Below are positions 13,428 through 15,717 of a stretch of DNA of 15,717 nt, piece by piece. Under the pieces are notes generated by a model. The model made no database searches and was not told the DNA's origin. It saw only the letters and a program-made list of their open reading frames with translations. The first letter of the stretch is position 1, and each line of letters starts with the position of its first letter. Made by a program: the position numbers and the translations under genes. The DNA comes from Paracoccaceae bacterium (GTDB lineage Bacteria; Pseudomonadota; Alphaproteobacteria; Rhodobacterales; Rhodobacteraceae), in contig SKNG01000207.1 in assembly GCA_007120685.1 (NCBI GenBank), forward strand, positions 1 through 15,717, read 5' to 3'.

Positions 13428-14894
13428 ATGGAGTTTCTGGCGTTTTTTCTTGTCCTTGGGCTTGCCCTTGGCCTTGTCGGTTTCGGAAGTTCCAGCAGTG
13501 ACGACGACAATAGCGGCGAAGAGCCAGGCCGCGAGATCATCGGGACCGATGGCGACGACACGCTGAGCGGCTCTGCTGGCGACGACACCTTGCGCGGCGG
13601 GGCAAGTGATGACCTGCTGCTGGGTCTGGAGGGCAACGACCTGCTGGAGGGGGAGGCCGGCAATGACACGCTCGATGGCGGCCCGGGCACCAATACGCTT
13701 CTGGGCGGAGAGGGCGATGACGTGCTGGTCATCCGCGATCCTTTCGGCGCGGGCAGCGTCTTCGACGGCGGGCCGGGCACCGACCGGCTGGATGCCAGCG
13801 AATTCGACCGCCGCCTGTCGCTGGAAATCGGCGCGGACGAGGGCCGGATCAGCTATGACGTGGAAAACCCCGACGAGCCCACGGATTTCGACGAGATAAG
13901 CAGCATCATCCGCGATATCGAGATCTTCGACCTGCCCGACGCGCCCGACAATCTCGTGCGGTTCCAGCCCAATGCAGGGCCGGTCGTGATCAATGGCGGC
14001 GACGCGGGCAACGACTTTGTCGACATCGCCGCGGCCCATACGCTGACCGGCGGCGAGGGGGACGACCTGTTCGCGCTGGCCGATGTCGTCCCCGGCCTGC
14101 TGATCGACGGGGGCGGCGGATCGAACCTGCTTGATGGCGACCTGCCAGATGGCTTCAACCTGCGTTTCGACACCGATGGCTCGGTTCAGGTGACGCGCTT
14201 CATCTTCAACCAGGGCCAGGTGGCGATTGCGCAGATCGACAATGTGGACCGGTTTTCCCTGTTCGCCGAGGGCTCGCAGATCGATGCCGGTGTCGCAGGC
14301 AATGACCTGCAGATCGAACTGCGCGGCGGATCGGAAAACACGATCATCGGGGGCTCTGGTGACGATGTGCTGGTCGGCAGCGGTCTTCTGTTCGGCGGGG
14401 CGGGCGATGACACCATCAACGGCTCCGGCGAGTTGCTGGGCGGGGCTGGGGACGACCTGATCACCGGCTGGGGATTGCTGGCGGGCGGCGCGGGCGATGA
14501 TGAGCTGATCACCGGCATGGTGCTGGGACAGGAACAGCCCGGCTCGGTGCTGACCGGCGGTCCAGGCGCCGATCTGTTCGATGTGCGGCTGACCTATCTG
14601 TCCGGCGCCGGCGTTGGCCCGACCGACACGATCCGGATCACCGATTTCGGCGAGGGTGACCGTCTTGAACTGACGATCAATTATGACTCGCAAGAGGGTT
14701 TCCCCTCCGACCCGCCGGACCTGGATTTTGTGCCGGATGACCAGACCGACACCCTGCTTGTGCAGTTGAACGGTGAGACGGTGATGGTGATGGACGGCAT
14801 CGATGCCTTGCCGGAAGAGGCCCTGACCGTTCGCTTCGTGCCCTTCGACATCGAGAATAACGGGGTGCCCGGCTTCAACAGACCGCTGTTCTGA
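13428..14894 (+). CDS. RTX-type calcium-binding protein with N-terminal membrane helix
   Basis: The 488-residue protein starts with a hydrophobic helix (residues 2-20), then a serine/aspartate linker (SSSSDDDN). Seven tandem nonapeptides of the GGxGxDxLx type follow at residues 39-101 in exact 9-residue register (GTDGDDTLS, GSAGDDTLR and so on); these bind calcium in a beta-roll. Single repeats recur near residues 186-220, and a variant block with 15-residue spacing lies at 308-363. Near the end, GGPGADLFDV and DTIRITDFGEGDRLEL resemble the C-terminal region of serralysin-type RTX proteins. The composition is strongly acidic. No protease or toxin domain is visible. A surface or periplasmic anchored role is likely, but its function is unknown. 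The ATG at 13428 is chosen because it starts the helix directly; TTG at 13407 is an alternative. Only a weak GGGGTG lies upstream. It is convergent with the aminotransferase gene. Confidence 0.88.
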   Translation: MEFLAFFLVLGLALGLVGFGSSSSDDDNSGEEPGREIIGTDGDDTLSGSAGDDTLRGGASDDLLLGLEGNDLLEGEAGNDTLDGGPGTNTLLGGEGDDVLVIRDPFGAGSVFDGGPGTDRLDASEFDRRLSLEIGADEGRISYDVENPDEPTDFDEISSIIRDIEIFDLPDAPDNLVRFQPNAGPVVINGGDAGNDFVDIAAAHTLTGGEGDDLFALADVVPGLLIDGGGGSNLLDGDLPDGFNLRFDTDGSVQVTRFIFNQGQVAIAQIDNVDRFSLFAEGSQIDAGVAGNDLQIELRGGSENTIIGGSGDDVLVGSGLLFGGAGDDTINGSGELLGGAGDDLITGWGLLAGGAGDDELITGMVLGQEQPGSVLTGGPGADLFDVRLTYLSGAGVGPTDTIRITDFGEGDRLELTINYDSQEGFPSDPPDLDFVPDDQTDTLLVQLNGETVMVMDGIDALPEEALTVRFVPFDIENNGVPGFNRPLF

Positions 14895-14903
14895 CCGGTC
14901 TGC

Positions 14904-14928
14904 GGGGCGCGTAGACACCCCGCGCCCC
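14904..14928. terminator. GC-rich hairpin between convergent genes
   Basis: GGGGCGCG (14904-14911) pairs with CGCGCCCC (14921-14928) around a 9-base loop. It lies in the 44-base gap between the RTX and aminotransferase stops. It has no T tract on either side, so it is only a possible bidirectional terminator. Confidence 0.35.
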
Positions 14929-14938
14929 GGGCCGCCGT

Positions 14939-15717
14939 TCAGATCGCCGCTTTCCGCATCTCGTCCAGGTAGATTTCCCGCAGCCGCGCCACCACCGGCC
15001 CCGGCGCCCCGCTGCCCAGCGCAACGCCGTCGATCTGCACCACCGGCATCACGAAGGTGCTGGCCGAAGTGACGAAGGCCTCGTCCGCCGCCTGCGCCTC
15101 GGCCACGGTGAAGGGGCGCTGCTCTACCTCCATCTGCGCCTCCTGCGCGCAACGCAGGACCGCGGCGCGGGTGATCCCGTGCAGGATGGCATTGGAAAGC
15201 TGGCGGGTGATGATCTTGTTGCCCTTGACGATATAGGCGTTGTTCGAGGTGCCCTCGGTCACCACGCCGTCTTCCACCATCCACGCATCGTCGGCACCGG
15301 CCTTCTTCGCCATCATCTTGCCCCAGGACGGGAACAGCAGCTGCGTGGTCTTGATGTCCCGCCGTGCCCAGCGCTGGTCGTCGATGGTGATGACCTTCAT
15401 GCCGGTCTTCGCGGCCGGGTTGTCGGCAAGGTTGGGCTTCGACTGAGTGAACAGCACCACGGTTGGCGGGCAGGTCTCCGGATCCGGCCAGACGAAATCC
15501 CGGTCGCCCGGCGCGCCACGGGTGACCTGCAGGTAGATCATCCCCTCGTCGATCCCGTTCTTCGCCACCAGATTGCGATGGATTTCCAGCCAGGCGTCCC
15601 GGTCATGGGGGTTGACCATCTCCAACTCGTCGCAGGACCGCTGCAGCCGCGCGACATGGCCGTCGAAATCGATCAGCTTGCCGCCCAGCACGCTGGTCAC
15701 CTCATAGACCCCGTCGC
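14939..15717 (-). CDS. Class IV PLP aminotransferase, D-amino acid transaminase type (5' end outside window)
   Basis: Fold-type IV aminotransferases move amino groups between amino acids and 2-oxoacids using PLP; members include D-alanine transaminase, branched-chain transaminase and 4-amino-4-deoxychorismate lyase. The visible 258 residues begin (D)GVYEVTSVLGGKLIDFDGHVARL, a typical N-terminal substrate-side segment, so only about 25-30 residues are missing. The PLP lysine is in RRDIKTTQLLFPSWGK. The cofactor glutamate and phosphate-binding segment VTEGTSNNAYIV, ILHGITRAAVL and the C-terminal TSASTFVMPVVQIDG follow in the family order. The form of the RxIK region and total length suggest a D-amino acid transaminase (Dat) rather than a long IlvE, which would make D-glutamate or D-alanine. 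Substrate assignment within the family is uncertain. It is convergent with the RTX gene. Confidence 0.9.
   Translation of the reverse strand, partial: DGVYEVTSVLGGKLIDFDGHVARLQRSCDELEMVNPHDRDAWLEIHRNLVAKNGIDEGMIYLQVTRGAPGDRDFVWPDPETCPPTVVLFTQSKPNLADNPAAKTGMKVITIDDQRWARRDIKTTQLLFPSWGKMMAKKAGADDAWMVEDGVVTEGTSNNAYIVKGNKIITRQLSNAILHGITRAAVLRCAQEAQMEVEQRPFTVAEAQAADEAFVTSASTFVMPVVQIDGVALGSGAPGPVVARLREIYLDEMRKAAI

Noticed and set aside
12463..13566. 367-codon plus-strand frame overlapping the glutathione transferase and the RTX start
   Set aside because: It is a shifted frame over two convincing genes, with low-complexity Arg/Gly/Ala composition, and runs through the intergenic gap.
13542..13733. 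CRISPR-like or DNA-level tandem repeat
   Set aside because: The periodic 27-base signal comes from codons of the RTX nonapeptides; the DNA repeats are degenerate and lie within a coding frame.

Overview
The window is GC-rich chromosomal DNA that reads like an alphaproteobacterium, most likely of the Rhodobacterales/Rhodobacteraceae. The signs are a malic enzyme fused to a phosphotransacetylase domain, a class II (FolE2) GTP cyclohydrolase, O-succinylhomoserine sulfhydrylase (MetZ), a short membrane-anchored RTX-type protein, and strong C/G preference at third codon positions. This assignment is inferred from gene content and composition; no search was possible. The content is mainly housekeeping metabolism. 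I found no phage, IS element, CRISPR array, tRNA or rRNA.

Layout. (1) 1-1816, plus strand: the C-terminal two thirds of pyruvate kinase, a 75-residue two-helix membrane protein, and rpmI-rplT (ribosomal proteins L35 and L20) ending at a strong intrinsic terminator. (2) 1954-2787, plus: an unrecognised two-helix membrane protein whose end overlaps the end of the convergent gene. (3) 2778-5057, minus: maeB-type malic enzyme with a palindromic operator candidate in its leader. (4) 5218-8274, plus: a pyrimidine nucleoside salvage operon, cdd-deoA-deoB. Its deoA/deoB gap holds two abutting perfect palindromes inside an outer inverted repeat. (5) 8261-11794, minus: a pfkB-like sugar-phosphate kinase, folE2 and metZ, probably three separate transcription units. 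(6) 12004-14894, plus: a small exported protein, a YfcG/Nu-type glutathione transferase and an RTX calcium-binding protein with an N-terminal membrane helix. (7) 14939-15717, minus: a class IV (D-amino acid/branched-chain type) aminotransferase cut by the window end.

How the genes fit together. Cdd, DeoA and DeoB form a coherent route: cytidine or deoxycytidine is deaminated, thymidine or deoxyuridine is phosphorolysed, and (deoxy)ribose-1-phosphate is isomerised to the 5-phosphate. The downstream aldolase DeoC is not in the window. Pyruvate kinase, malic enzyme and the PfkB kinase all work around the PEP/pyruvate node and lower glycolysis but are not in one operon. The other genes are functionally independent.

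The parts most worth a second look are the nested palindromes between deoA and deoB, the RTX protein with its 15-residue repeat variant, the paired DnaA-box-like sites upstream of it, and the unusual ATP-site residues in the PfkB homolog. I did not find convincing evidence of a wholly new biological system.
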